DNA of 64,000 nucleotides, taken from NCBI RefSeq assembly GCF_045066735.1, contig NZ_JBISHH010000025.1, forward strand, positions 660,394 to 724,393, given 5' to 3'. Position numbers and translations under genes: made by a program. The notes beneath the pieces were generated by a model. That model saw nothing but the letters and a program-made list of their open reading frames with translations. It was not told where the DNA came from and did not search any database. Shown here piece by piece: positions 16,940 through 25,781 of the stretch (positions within the stretch are counted from its first letter, which is position 1; each line of letters starts with the position of its first letter). This DNA comes from Algibacter sp045066735. GTDB taxonomy: Bacteria; Bacteroidota; Bacteroidia; Flavobacteriales; Flavobacteriaceae.

Positions 16940-17030
16940 AAACCTATTTAAGTTGTTAGATGTCCCCAAATCTAGCATTAACCTACAAAAAAAGGATAGA
17001 AGCCCCCAAGTCTCTATCCTTTTTATTTTT
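16940..17030 (+). ncRNA. Candidate small RNA with two C-rich hairpin loops
   Basis: A predicted transcript of about 90 nt. Hairpin 1 pairs 16955-16961 with 16970-16976 around the loop GTCCCCAA. Hairpin 2 pairs 16991-17000 with 17013-17022 (10 bp) around the loop AGCCCCCAAGTC and is followed by a U-rich run, forming the terminator. Both loops share CCCCAA. Exposed C-rich loops are a hallmark of many trans-acting bacterial small RNAs that bind G-rich mRNA sites. The ends are estimated. On the minus strand the second hairpin can also terminate the MsbA-like gene. Confidence 0.55.
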
Positions 17031-17047
17031 TGTAAAATGTTGTGTTA

Positions 17048-18877
17048 TTATTCGAAACTTTGCATATCTACAAGTTTTTTATAAACACCATTTTTATCAA
17101 TAAGTTCTTGGTGTTTGCCTTGCTCTACAATTTCGCCTTTATTTAAAACTACAATTTGATCTGCATTTTGTATGGTGGAAAGTCTATGTGCAATAACTAT
17201 AGACGTTCTGTTTTTCATCATGTTTTCTAGAGCAATTTGTACTAAGCGTTCGCTCTCGGTATCTAGGGCAGAGGTGGCCTCATCGAGTACCATAATTGGT
17301 GGGCTTTTAAGTACAGCACGCGCAATACTTAAACGTTGTTTTTGTCCGCCAGAAAGCTTATTTCCTGCATCGCCAATATTGGTTTCAATACCTTTTGGTA
17401 AATCTTTAACAAACTCCCATGCGTTTGCAATTTTTAAGGCATCAATAACTTCATCGTCTGTAGCGTTTTGTTTACCTAGTTTTAAGTTGTTTTTAATGCT
17501 TTCGTTAAATAGAATAGCATCTTGTGTTACAATACCTAACTGCGCACGTAAAGCACTTGTTTTTAAATCACTAATGTTGATACCGTCTATTAAGATTTCT
17601 CCTTTGTTTACATCGTAAAAACGAGTAATTAAGTTCGCTATAGTAGACTTGCCACTACCAGATTGCCCTACTAGAGCAACGGTTTTTCCTTTAGGAATGG
17701 TTAATGAAAAATCTTTTAAAACATAATCGTCTTGATATTTGAAAGAAATGTTTTTAAATTCAATTTCAGAATCGAAACTCGTTTTGTCGATAGCTCCTTC
17801 TTTATCCTTTAAAGGGTTTGGAGCTTCTACGATTTCCTGTATTCTTTCCGCAGCAGCGTTACCTTGTTTAATGTTATAAAGTCCTCTGGAAATTGCTTTT
17901 GCCGGAACTAAAATGTTATATGCTAATCCCATATATGCGATAAAAGAACTTCCGTCTAGTGTTTTGTCAACTAGAACTAGTTGTCCTCCGTACCATAAAA
18001 GTATAGAAATAACTAATATACCCAAGAATTCGCTAGCTGGTGATGCTAAGTTTTGTCGGTTAAGTAATTTGTTAGAAAAATTATAGAATTTACCTGTTGA
18101 ATCAGAGAATTTTTCATAAAATCTATCTTCAGAATTAAAACCCTTTATAATACGAAGACCTGTTAATGTTTCTTCCAAAGTTGATAGTGTAATACCTTGC
18201 TCTTTTTGAACACGATCTGATTTTCGTTTTAAGCTTTTTCCTATTCTGGAAATAACCAAGCCAGAAAGCGGAATAAAAATAAATACAAAAACGGTTAAAG
18301 GCACACTTATTAAAAGCATCATAACAATAGTAAAAATAATTGTAAGTGGTTCGCGAACAATAAGCTCTAGTGCTGGTAGCATAGAATATTGTAAAGTTGC
18401 TACATCGCCAGTTACACGTGTCATGATATCTCCTTTTTTTTGTTCAGAAAAATAAGAAAGAGGTAGGTCTACAGTTTTTTTATAGACAGTATTTCTAATA
18501 TCTCTAACCACACCGTTTCTTAAAAATACCATGAAGTAATTGGCTAAATAGCCAAAAATATTTTTTAAAAGAAATAATATTATAATTAAGCTAACTACAA
18601 TAAGTAATGCTTTTTGGGGATCATTATCTGTGTGCAGGCTTACTTGATAAGCTAAATAGTCTTTATAAAAATCTTTAAGACTAGATATGCCTTTATATAC
18701 CGGTTCTGCAATGATTGCAGTAGGGTCTTTTTTTTCAAATAAAATATCTAGCATTGGTATTAATGCTATAAAAGAAAGTGCCCCGAATAACGCATAAAAC
18801 ACATTAGATATAATGTGTCCTATGGCGAAATTTTTATAAGGCTTAGCATACCGAAGTATGTTATAAAAATGATTCAT
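17048..18877 (-). CDS. MsbA-like ABC exporter (fused membrane and ATPase domains)
   Basis: A 609-residue type IV ABC exporter half-transporter. Six membrane helices span about residues 15-330. The ATPase domain has Walker A VGQSGSGKST (near residue 400), signature LSGGQKQRLSIARAVL, Walker B IMVLDEATSALD and the switch IAHRLSTI. The closest known roles are lipid A or lipid flipping (MsbA) or drug export; the sequence does not decide. It appears to form a unit with the hexomutase gene 37 bases upstream. Confidence 0.9.
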   Translation of the reverse strand: MNHFYNILRYAKPYKNFAIGHIISNVFYALFGALSFIALIPMLDILFEKKDPTAIIAEPVYKGISSLKDFYKDYLAYQVSLHTDNDPQKALLIVVSLIIILFLLKNIFGYLANYFMVFLRNGVVRDIRNTVYKKTVDLPLSYFSEQKKGDIMTRVTGDVATLQYSMLPALELIVREPLTIIFTIVMMLLISVPLTVFVFIFIPLSGLVISRIGKSLKRKSDRVQKEQGITLSTLEETLTGLRIIKGFNSEDRFYEKFSDSTGKFYNFSNKLLNRQNLASPASEFLGILVISILLWYGGQLVLVDKTLDGSSFIAYMGLAYNILVPAKAISRGLYNIKQGNAAAERIQEIVEAPNPLKDKEGAIDKTSFDSEIEFKNISFKYQDDYVLKDFSLTIPKGKTVALVGQSGSGKSTIANLITRFYDVNKGEILIDGINISDLKTSALRAQLGIVTQDAILFNESIKNNLKLGKQNATDDEVIDALKIANAWEFVKDLPKGIETNIGDAGNKLSGGQKQRLSIARAVLKSPPIMVLDEATSALDTESERLVQIALENMMKNRTSIVIAHRLSTIQNADQIVVLNKGEIVEQGKHQELIDKNGVYKKLVDMQSFE

Positions 18878-18914
18878 CTAAATTGATGCTTATTTTATTT
18901 TAATTATTTTGAAC

Positions 18915-20645
18915 CTAAATAAGGTTCATGCTTTTTAAGATGTCTTCAGTTTTAGCATCCAGTGAAGCTTCAGTTGTTTTAAAATCTTCAACAGATGTTA
19001 ATGCTGTATTTACACTTACATAAAACTTAATTTTTGGTTCGGTTCCACTTGGTCTTAAAGCGACTTGGCTTCCATCTTCAGTATAATAAATTAATACGTT
19101 AGATTTTGGAACATCAATAGTAGATTCTTCACCTGTAATCATGTTTTTTGAAATTGATAAATCGTAATCTTCAAATTTTACAACTTTAGAGCCATTAACA
19201 ACTTTAAGTGTATTGTTACGAGCATCCGTCATCATTTGTTTGATTTCTTGAGCACCTTCAATACCTTTTTTGGTTAATGAGATTAATTTCTCTTTGTAAA
19301 AACCATGTTCTGTATATAATTGAAGTAATTCATTAAAGAATGAGCTTCCGTTAGATTTTGTAATAGCAGCAATTTCGCAAGCTAATAGGGTAGAGGTCAC
19401 GGCATCTTTATCGCGAACAAAATCGCCAACCATAAAACCAAAACTCTCTTCACCACCACCAATAAAGTCTAATTCTGGGAAATCGTGAATTAATTTAGCA
19501 ATCCATTTAAAACCTGTTAAAACAATTTTACTTTCTACACCGTAAGATTTAGCTAGTTTTGTTAGCATAGGAGTAGATACAATGGTAGACGCAATAAATT
19601 CTTTACCTTTAATTCTATCTTCTGCTTTCCATTGTTTTAGTAAGAAATCAGTCATCATTAACATGGTCTGGTTTCCGTTTAGTAGTTGTAGTTCTCCATC
19701 AGCATTTCTAACGGCTACACCTAAACGATCACAATCTGGATCGGTACCAATAACAATATCTGCATTTACTTTATCGGCTAATTCTAAAGCCATTTTTAAA
19801 GCAGCAGGTTCTTCTGGGTTTGGAGATTTTACTGTTGGAAAATCTCCATTTGGCACTTCTTGTTCCTTTACAATATGTACATTTTTGTATCCAGCACGTT
19901 TTAATGTTTCTGGAACTGCGGTAATTGATGTACCGTGTAATGATGTAAATACAATAGTTAAATCGTCTTTAGCGGCTTGAGTTGCACCAACTGAACCGTT
20001 TTGAACCGATGCGTTGATAAAAACATCATCAACATCCTTACCTATATATTGAATTAGATCGTTGTTTGCTTCAAACTTAATGTCGGCATAATCTAAATCG
20101 TTAATTAAACTAATAACACCACCATCATGCGGAGGGACTAATTGCCCACCATCTTGCCAATATACTTTGTAACCGTTATATTCCGGTGGGTTGTGAGATG
20201 CTGTTAATACAATACCACAGTGGCAGTTTAAATGTTTTACTGCGAAAGATAATTCTGGTGTAGCACGTAAATCTTCAAATAGATAAACTTGAATACCGTT
20301 TGCTGAAAATACATCGGCAACTAATTTTGCTAGAGATTTACTGTTATGTCTACAATCGTAAGCAATTACAGCTTTGGGAGTTTCATTCGGGAAAGATTTA
20401 TGTAAATAATCACTTAAACCTTGTGTGCTTTTACCTAAAGTATATTTGTTAATACGGTTTGTGCCAACGCCCATAATACCGCGCATACCACCTGTACCAA
20501 ATTCTAAATCTTTATAAAAGCTTTCTTGTATGTCTTTTGGGTTGTTTGCAATACTATCTTTTATAGTTTTTTGCGTTTCCTCATCAAAAGCTGGAGTTAA
20601 CCAGGCGTTTATTCTGTCTAAAATTTTTGGTTCAATGTGTATCAT
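18915..20645 (-). CDS. Phospho-sugar mutase (phosphoglucomutase/phosphomannomutase family)
   Basis: I place the start at the ATG at 20645 (MIHIEPKILDRINAW), giving 576 residues. The 15 extra upstream residues look like untranslated leader. Family motifs are all present: the phosphoserine loop LTASHNPPEYNGYK, the metal-binding loop DPDCDRLGVAV, the sugar-specificity loop GGGEESFGF and the phosphate-binding RPSGTEPKIKFY near the C-terminus. It interconverts hexose 1- and 6-phosphates for glycogen, cell-wall or exopolysaccharide precursors. It has the long form typical of PgcA-like enzymes. Confidence 0.92.
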   Translation of the reverse strand: MIHIEPKILDRINAWLTPAFDEETQKTIKDSIANNPKDIQESFYKDLEFGTGGMRGIMGVGTNRINKYTLGKSTQGLSDYLHKSFPNETPKAVIAYDCRHNSKSLAKLVADVFSANGIQVYLFEDLRATPELSFAVKHLNCHCGIVLTASHNPPEYNGYKVYWQDGGQLVPPHDGGVISLINDLDYADIKFEANNDLIQYIGKDVDDVFINASVQNGSVGATQAAKDDLTIVFTSLHGTSITAVPETLKRAGYKNVHIVKEQEVPNGDFPTVKSPNPEEPAALKMALELADKVNADIVIGTDPDCDRLGVAVRNADGELQLLNGNQTMLMMTDFLLKQWKAEDRIKGKEFIASTIVSTPMLTKLAKSYGVESKIVLTGFKWIAKLIHDFPELDFIGGGEESFGFMVGDFVRDKDAVTSTLLACEIAAITKSNGSSFFNELLQLYTEHGFYKEKLISLTKKGIEGAQEIKQMMTDARNNTLKVVNGSKVVKFEDYDLSISKNMITGEESTIDVPKSNVLIYYTEDGSQVALRPSGTEPKIKFYVSVNTALTSVEDFKTTEASLDAKTEDILKSMNLI

Positions 20646-20764
20646 ATGTGTATAATTAGTTGTGTAACAAATGAGAACAAAAGTAATCAATTGTTAAAGA
20701 ATATGTTTTAAAAACTGGCGATTTTGATGCCATTAAAAGTGTTTTTAACTATTTCTTAATGATT

Positions 20765-21715
20765 TCAGTTTAAATTTAATTCATCTTTAATTAAATACCG
20801 TTTTTTATCGGGTCTGTTTCTTAATATAATTTCACCTAAAAAACCAGCAACAAAAAACTGAGTACCAATAACCATGGTAGAAAGAGCAATGTAGAATTGT
20901 GGGCGTTGGGTAATTAACCTACCTGCACGATCTAAAAACAGTTTATCAATACCAAGGTAAAGAGCAAATGCAAAGCCAATGGCAAACATTATAAAACCGA
21001 GGGCTCCAAAGAGGTGCATAGGTCGCTTTCCAAAGCGTGATAAAAACCAAATGGTGATTAAATCTAAAAAACCATGAATAAAGCGGTCCATGCCAAATTT
21101 AGTTTCACCATATTTCCTGGCTTGGTGTTGTACTACTTTTTCGCCAATATTAGAAAAACCTGCATTTTTTGAAAGTACCGGAATATACCGGTGCATTTCT
21201 CCGTTAACATCAATATTTTTTACTACCTCGTTTTTGTATGCTTTAAGGCCACAGTTAAAGTCGTTTAGTTTTACACCCGATGTTTTTCTAGCAGCCCAAT
21301 TAAATAATTTTGATGGAATATTTTTAGCTATAACGGAGTCGTATCGCTTTTTCTTCCACCCAGAAACTAAATCAAAACCGTCTTTAATAATCATATTATA
21401 AAGGTCTGGAATTTCATCTGGGTTATCTTGCAAATCAGCATCCATGGTAATAATTACATCACCTTCTGCTTTTTCGAAACCAGCATGCAAAGCTTGAGAT
21501 TTACCGAAGTTTCGTAAAAACCTAATCCCTTTTACATTGTTGCTTTTATTAGAAAGCAGCGTAATTATGTTCCAAGATTCATCATTACTTCCATCGTCAA
21601 TAAAAATAATCTCGTACGCAAATTGGTGCTTTTGCATAACGCCAGCAATCCAATCGTGTAATTCGGTTAAAGAGTCTTGTTCGTTAAGTAGTGGTATAAC
21701 TACTGATATATCCAT
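20765..21715 (-). CDS. GT2 family glycosyltransferase (polyprenyl-phosphate type)
   Basis: A 316-residue GT-A fold glycosyltransferase. It begins VVIPLLNEQDSLTEL, has the FIDDGSNDESW motif and the metal-binding DADLQDNPDEIP, and HRYIPVL and GETKFG further on. Two C-terminal membrane helices (about 225-250 and 265-290) match the dolichyl/undecaprenyl-phosphate transferases such as ArnC, GtrB and YkcC. It probably moves a sugar from a nucleotide donor to undecaprenyl phosphate. It is 39 bases downstream of a DUF4199 gene, a frequent neighbour in Flavobacteria. Confidence 0.92.
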   Translation of the reverse strand: MDISVVIPLLNEQDSLTELHDWIAGVMQKHQFAYEIIFIDDGSNDESWNIITLLSNKSNNVKGIRFLRNFGKSQALHAGFEKAEGDVIITMDADLQDNPDEIPDLYNMIIKDGFDLVSGWKKKRYDSVIAKNIPSKLFNWAARKTSGVKLNDFNCGLKAYKNEVVKNIDVNGEMHRYIPVLSKNAGFSNIGEKVVQHQARKYGETKFGMDRFIHGFLDLITIWFLSRFGKRPMHLFGALGFIMFAIGFAFALYLGIDKLFLDRAGRLITQRPQFYIALSTMVIGTQFFVAGFLGEIILRNRPDKKRYLIKDELNLN

Positions 21716-21754
21716 GTAATTTTTTTCAGATAATAAAATTCAAAAATACTGAAA

Positions 21755-22285
21755 TTATTCTGCGTCAGGATTCTTTTTTTTCATAGCTGCAGCAACTATT
21801 AATCCAATAATACTAAACATTACTAGGTAGCCAGCTAAACCTTTAATAATATTGACTAAAGAATAATTGTTTTGAGCCTCCATATTTTCAACGGTTTGAT
21901 CAATAATATCAGTTGGCGAATTAAAGCCTTCCATCATTTGTACTGTTTTCTCAATAGTAATCTCTTTTAAAACAGTTGCTGCTTCTGGGTCGATAAAGTT
22001 GAATAGTACATAAGAAACTAATGTGCTAATTAGTAAGCCTAAAGAAACCGTAATAAAGTATGCCGTAAAAGCTTCTTTAAAAGTTGCAAAGCTGTTTTGT
22101 GCTTGTTTGACTTTGGCCACAGAGATAATTCCGAAAACAATAATAGCAATTAATATAAAGACGCCTAGCCAAGTATTAACAAGCAGTTCAATATTGACAG
22201 CGTAAGGAATGATGGTTATTAAAGCAAGAAATGCCCCTAAATACAATCCGAAATTAGTAGCGATAGATTTTAATGTTTTTTCCAT
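21755..22285 (-). CDS. DUF4199 integral membrane protein
   Basis: A 176-residue protein with four predicted membrane helices at about 10-30, 35-52, 72-92 and 142-165. The pattern KVKQAQNSFATFKEAFTAYF between helices 2 and 3 fits the DUF4199 family of Bacteroidota. Function unknown. Upstream of and probably cotranscribed with the GT2 gene, so it may assist lipid-linked sugar transfer; this is inference. Confidence 0.8.
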   Translation of the reverse strand: MEKTLKSIATNFGLYLGAFLALITIIPYAVNIELLVNTWLGVFILIAIIVFGIISVAKVKQAQNSFATFKEAFTAYFITVSLGLLISTLVSYVLFNFIDPEAATVLKEITIEKTVQMMEGFNSPTDIIDQTVENMEAQNNYSLVNIIKGLAGYLVMFSIIGLIVAAAMKKKNPDAE

Positions 22286-22379
22286 GATATTTTGATTAAA
22301 TTATTTTAGTTGAATTGTTAGTGTTCAAAGATACTAAAACGTTACATTTGTAGCAGTAAAAAATAAAATGCAAAAAATA

Positions 22380-22409
22380 TTGTGAATTTATAAAATTTAC
22401 TTAAATTTG
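22380..22409 (+). promoter_or_regulatory. Promoter of rpmE2
   Basis: TTG at 22380-22382, a 19-bp spacer, and TAAATTTG at 22402-22409, giving a leader of about 30 nt to the ATG at 22447. Confidence 0.65.
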
Positions 22410-22446
22410 CACTTCCAAAATTGAAAAGAATAAAAAGCATTTAGCG

Positions 22447-22698
22447 ATGAGAAAAGGTATACACCCAGAAAATTATAGATTAGTAGCGTTTAAAGATATG
22501 TCTAACGAAGATGTATTTTTAACAAAATCTACAGCAAATACAAACGAAACTCTTGAGGTTGACGGTGTTGAATATCCATTGGTAAAAATGGAGATTTCTA
22601 GAACGTCTCACCCTTTTTACACTGGTAAGTCTAAATTAGTAGATACAGCTGGTCGTATTGATAAGTTTAAAAACAAATACGCTAAGTTTAAAAAATAA
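22447..22698 (+). CDS. rpmE2: 50S ribosomal protein L31 type B
   Basis: An 83-residue ribosomal protein beginning MRKGIHPENYRLV with the family segment SHPFYTGKSKLVDTAGRIDKF. It lacks all cysteines, so it is the zinc-independent type B form. Single-gene unit with its own promoter and a terminator just after. Confidence 0.97.
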   Translation: MRKGIHPENYRLVAFKDMSNEDVFLTKSTANTNETLEVDGVEYPLVKMEISRTSHPFYTGKSKLVDTAGRIDKFKNKYAKFKK

Positions 22699-22721
22699 AT
22701 TTAGCCTACATTTAATATATA

Positions 22722-22757
22722 AAGCCTTCATATTTAATATGGAAGGCTTTTTTGTTT
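22722..22757 (+). terminator. Intrinsic terminator after rpmE2
   Basis: Stem AAGCCTTC with GAAGGCTT, followed by TTTTTTGTTTT. Confidence 0.85.
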
Positions 22758-22827
22758 TCTACATTTAAGTTACATTTGAAATAATAATTGAAGTTTATAT
22801 TGGCAAACTTTTAATTTTACACTTAAA

Positions 22828-24003
22828 ATGAATTATATACTTTTTGACGGTCCTTCAAGGAACAATTTATTGCCTTTTACCTACACAAGGCCTGTTGCAG
22901 ACATTAGAGTTGGCATATTAACTATTCGTGAAAAATGGGAAGCTTATTTAAGTTGCACGACAACAACGATAACCGAAGATTATTTAGCTGATAAATTTCC
23001 GATGGTGGAAATGGAAGTTAATGTCATGATTAATGCATCCTATTTGCCTAACGAGGCTTTAGTTTCTAAAATTAAAGCGTTAGAAGAAAATCAAGCAATC
23101 TTTCAAGGGGATGATGTTATTGCGTTTTATGCAGTAGAAGGACAAGAAGATATTGATTTTGATGATTATAAAGCTATTGATTTTAACGACGATATATTAA
23201 AAATTGAAAACACTTGGGATATTTTCTCTAAAAACGGAGATGCTATTAAAGCCGATTTTGAATTATTGACTGAAGACCGCAAATCTGAAGCTATTTCTGA
23301 AACTAATAATATTATAGCTCCAGAAAATATTTTTATAGAAGAAGGCGCAAAGCTAGAATATGTTTCTTTAAACGCCACAAAAGGCCCTATATATATAGGG
23401 AAAGATACGGAAATTATGGAAGGAGCTCTTATCCGTGGTCCTTTTGCTTTGTGTGAATCTTCTATTATAAAAATGGGTGCTAAAATTTATGGTCCAACAA
23501 CTGTAGGTCCTCATTGTAAAGTTGGCGGCGAGGTTAATAATTCTGTTATCTTTGGCTATTCCAATAAAGGGCACGAAGGCTTTTTAGGGAATTCAGTATT
23601 AGGTGAGTGGTGTAACTTAGGTGCCGACACTAATAACTCTAACCTGAAAAATAATTATGCCGAAGTACGTTTATGGGATTACCAAACAGAAGGTTTTGCA
23701 AAAACAGGATTACAGTTCTGTGGTTTAATGATGGGCGACCATAGTAAATGCGGAATTAACACCATGTTTAACACCGGAACCGTTGTGGGTGTTAGTGCTA
23801 ATATTTTTGGAACAGGATTTCCGCGTAATTTTGTTCCTAGTTTTTCTTGGGGAGGCAGTAGTGGTTTTTCCACGTATTTAACTAAGAAAGCTTTTGAAGT
23901 TGCTAAAATGGTTACGAGTAGACGTGGTATTGGCTTCGGGGATGAAGATCAGGCTATTTTAGAACATGTTTTTGAAGAAACAAAAAAGTTTAGAAGAGAA
24001 TAG
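22828..24003 (+). CDS. Alternative bacterial GlmU-type sugar nucleotidyltransferase
   Basis: A 391-residue protein. The N-terminal half starts NYILFDGPSRNNLLPFTYTRP, replacing the usual GxGTRM nucleotide loop. The second half (from about 180) is a left-handed beta helix of hexapeptide repeats, such as IYIGKDTEIMEGALIRGP and AKIYGPTTVGPHCKVGG. This is the pattern of the alternative GlmU family of Bacteroidota, proposed to make UDP-N-acetylglucosamine for peptidoglycan and lipid A. The reaction is known by family assignment only. Confidence 0.88.
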   Translation: MNYILFDGPSRNNLLPFTYTRPVADIRVGILTIREKWEAYLSCTTTTITEDYLADKFPMVEMEVNVMINASYLPNEALVSKIKALEENQAIFQGDDVIAFYAVEGQEDIDFDDYKAIDFNDDILKIENTWDIFSKNGDAIKADFELLTEDRKSEAISETNNIIAPENIFIEEGAKLEYVSLNATKGPIYIGKDTEIMEGALIRGPFALCESSIIKMGAKIYGPTTVGPHCKVGGEVNNSVIFGYSNKGHEGFLGNSVLGEWCNLGADTNNSNLKNNYAEVRLWDYQTEGFAKTGLQFCGLMMGDHSKCGINTMFNTGTVVGVSANIFGTGFPRNFVPSFSWGGSSGFSTYLTKKAFEVAKMVTSRRGIGFGDEDQAILEHVFEETKKFRRE

Positions 24004-24064
24004 ATTTCAGCCCAACAAGAGAGTGATTAAGTTCTCTAGAAGCTTTAAATTATTCAAGTATTTG

Positions 24065-24072
24065 TATATTTG
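24065..24072 (+). promoter_or_regulatory. -7 promoter element (TATATTTG)
   Basis: TATATTTG overlaps the TTG at 24070, so that upstream start would lie inside the promoter. The ATG at 24091 is therefore the better start for the following gene. Confidence 0.5.
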
Positions 24073-24090
24073 TTTAAATGTCAGTTTATT

Positions 24091-25002
24091 ATGGTGAGGC
24101 TTATAGTTTGTGCTTTTTTATTTTTTAGCGGAATAGTTTTAGCTCAAAATGAAAATTATGTCGTTGAGAATTTGAGTTTTAACAATGAAAATCCGCATTT
24201 CGGATTAATGCGCGTTGGCGATGCCGTTCTAATGACTTCTTATCAACTAGATAAAAAAGGGCGCGTAAAACGTGTTCAAGGCCAGCCCAGATTAACAGTG
24301 TTCCAAGGAAATATTAAGAACTCGGAGACAATAGAGAACTTATCTCTACTTCAAATAGATCCTAAAGCAGGTATTCCTCAAATTACGAGTGCAACTTTAT
24401 CTCAAGACGGTAATCTCATTTATATTACTACAGTCTATACCAATAAAAATAAACCAAATGTTAGGTTTAAAGAAACTAATTTTCATTTAGAAGTTGGTGA
24501 GTTTAAACCCGGTGTCGGGTTTACCAATTTTAAAGTGCTCCCGTTTTGTAAGCCTAGATTTTCTTATGCACACCCTGCACTGAGTCCGGATGGAAAAATT
24601 TTATATTTTACGGCAAACATAAAGGGTGGTAAGGCAAATACCAAAGGGGGTTCAGATATTTTTAAAGTCGATATTTTAGATGATACTACCTTTAGTGAGC
24701 CCGAAAACTTGGGGGCTACTGTAAATTCTTATGGAAAAGAAATGTTTCCTTTTATAGCCTCGGATAATACGCTGTATTTTTCATCTAATCGGCCAAACGG
24801 TTTTGGAGGTTACGATTTGTATAAAAGTAAAATAAATGATGATGGTACTTTTGAAAAAGCAGAAAAACTTGAAAAACCATTAAACAGTGTTAAGGACGAC
24901 TTGTCTTTGATAATGAATGCAAATAATACATCTGGGTTTTTATCGTCCAAACGCTTAGGCGGAAAAGGAGATGATGATATTTATGTTTTTAAAAACAAAT
25001 AG
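24091..25002 (+). CDS. PD40 (WD40-like) beta-propeller exported protein
   Basis: From the ATG at 24091 the protein is 303 residues with a signal peptide (FLFFSGIVLAQ). The mature part carries WD40-like PD40 repeats: YAHPALSPDGKILYFTAN, KEMFPFIASDNTLYFSSNRPNGFGGYDLYKS and GFLSSKRLGGKGDDDIYVF. Such propellers are common in the periplasm of Bacteroidota, often fused to OmpA-type domains. Here the peptidoglycan-binding domain is missing. Partner and function unknown. Confidence 0.8.
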   Translation: MVRLIVCAFLFFSGIVLAQNENYVVENLSFNNENPHFGLMRVGDAVLMTSYQLDKKGRVKRVQGQPRLTVFQGNIKNSETIENLSLLQIDPKAGIPQITSATLSQDGNLIYITTVYTNKNKPNVRFKETNFHLEVGEFKPGVGFTNFKVLPFCKPRFSYAHPALSPDGKILYFTANIKGGKANTKGGSDIFKVDILDDTTFSEPENLGATVNSYGKEMFPFIASDNTLYFSSNRPNGFGGYDLYKSKINDDGTFEKAEKLEKPLNSVKDDLSLIMNANNTSGFLSSKRLGGKGDDDIYVFKNK

Positions 25003-25051
25003 GTAGGTAATTACCTATCTTGTCAAAAAAATAAGTCAACTAATATGTTCT

Positions 25052-25762
25052 ATGAGTATTTTTTTTAAAAATATTTACTTGTTTTCTATAGTGTTTTTTA
25101 TTGCTGTAATATTGGATAATTTGGTAAAGCAAAATCTAGATACATCTTTTCATCGTCATATTACCAAAAGTATAGTAACTGGTTTATTGTTGGTGTATTA
25201 TTTAGTTAACAAAAACGATAAGGTTCCAAAATTTAAATCTAATGCCGTAGTTATTGGGTTAATTCTTTTTAGTATTGGCGGTATTTTTGGTGTGCTCATG
25301 AATAATAGTTACACATTTTTTTTACTCTCTTTTGTGTTTTTTGTTGCTGGCAAATTTTTTTATGCTGTAAGATTGGTAAAAAACCATGATTTTAATTTTA
25401 AAAGAATCCTCTTTTTTCTGTTATTCTTTAGTTTGTATATGTTCGTGCTTGTTAACGAAATTTACGAAAATATTGGAAATTTACTCGTTATAATAGTTAT
25501 TTATTTTTTTATATCTATAGTTTTATTGGCCTTTGCGTTCGTTAGGAAAGAATTTGTTTGCTACAAAAGTTATGTCTTAGTCTTTTTAGGTTTGTTGCTT
25601 TTTGTGATATCCGAGAGTATGTTAGTTGTAAAGCTTTACGGAAGTACTTTTGCTTTCGAGGGGCCAATGCTTCTTATTTTATATGAATTGGGTCAGTATT
25701 TGTTTATTCTTGGGGTATTGGAAGAAGTTTTACTGAAATCCGTTGATATCGAGCAGATTTAG
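25052..25762 (+). CDS. YhhN family membrane protein (lysoplasmalogenase-like)
   Basis: A 236-residue protein with about seven to eight hydrophobic helices. The layout and the segment FVFFVAGKFFYAVRL resemble the YhhN/TMEM86 family, whose animal members hydrolyse lysoplasmalogen. The assignment rests on topology and weak motif similarity; no bacterial activity is assumed. It stands alone 50 bases after the propeller gene. Confidence 0.55.
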   Translation: MSIFFKNIYLFSIVFFIAVILDNLVKQNLDTSFHRHITKSIVTGLLLVYYLVNKNDKVPKFKSNAVVIGLILFSIGGIFGVLMNNSYTFFLLSFVFFVAGKFFYAVRLVKNHDFNFKRILFFLLFFSLYMFVLVNEIYENIGNLLVIIVIYFFISIVLLAFAFVRKEFVCYKSYVLVFLGLLLFVISESMLVVKLYGSTFAFEGPMLLILYELGQYLFILGVLEEVLLKSVDIEQI

Positions 25763-25781
25763 TACGGTATTACTAATCAGC

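Noticed and set aside
20646..20690. N-terminal 15-residue extension of the phosphohexomutase
   Set aside because: The extension does not resemble the family N-terminus, while MIHIEPKILDRINAW is the expected start.
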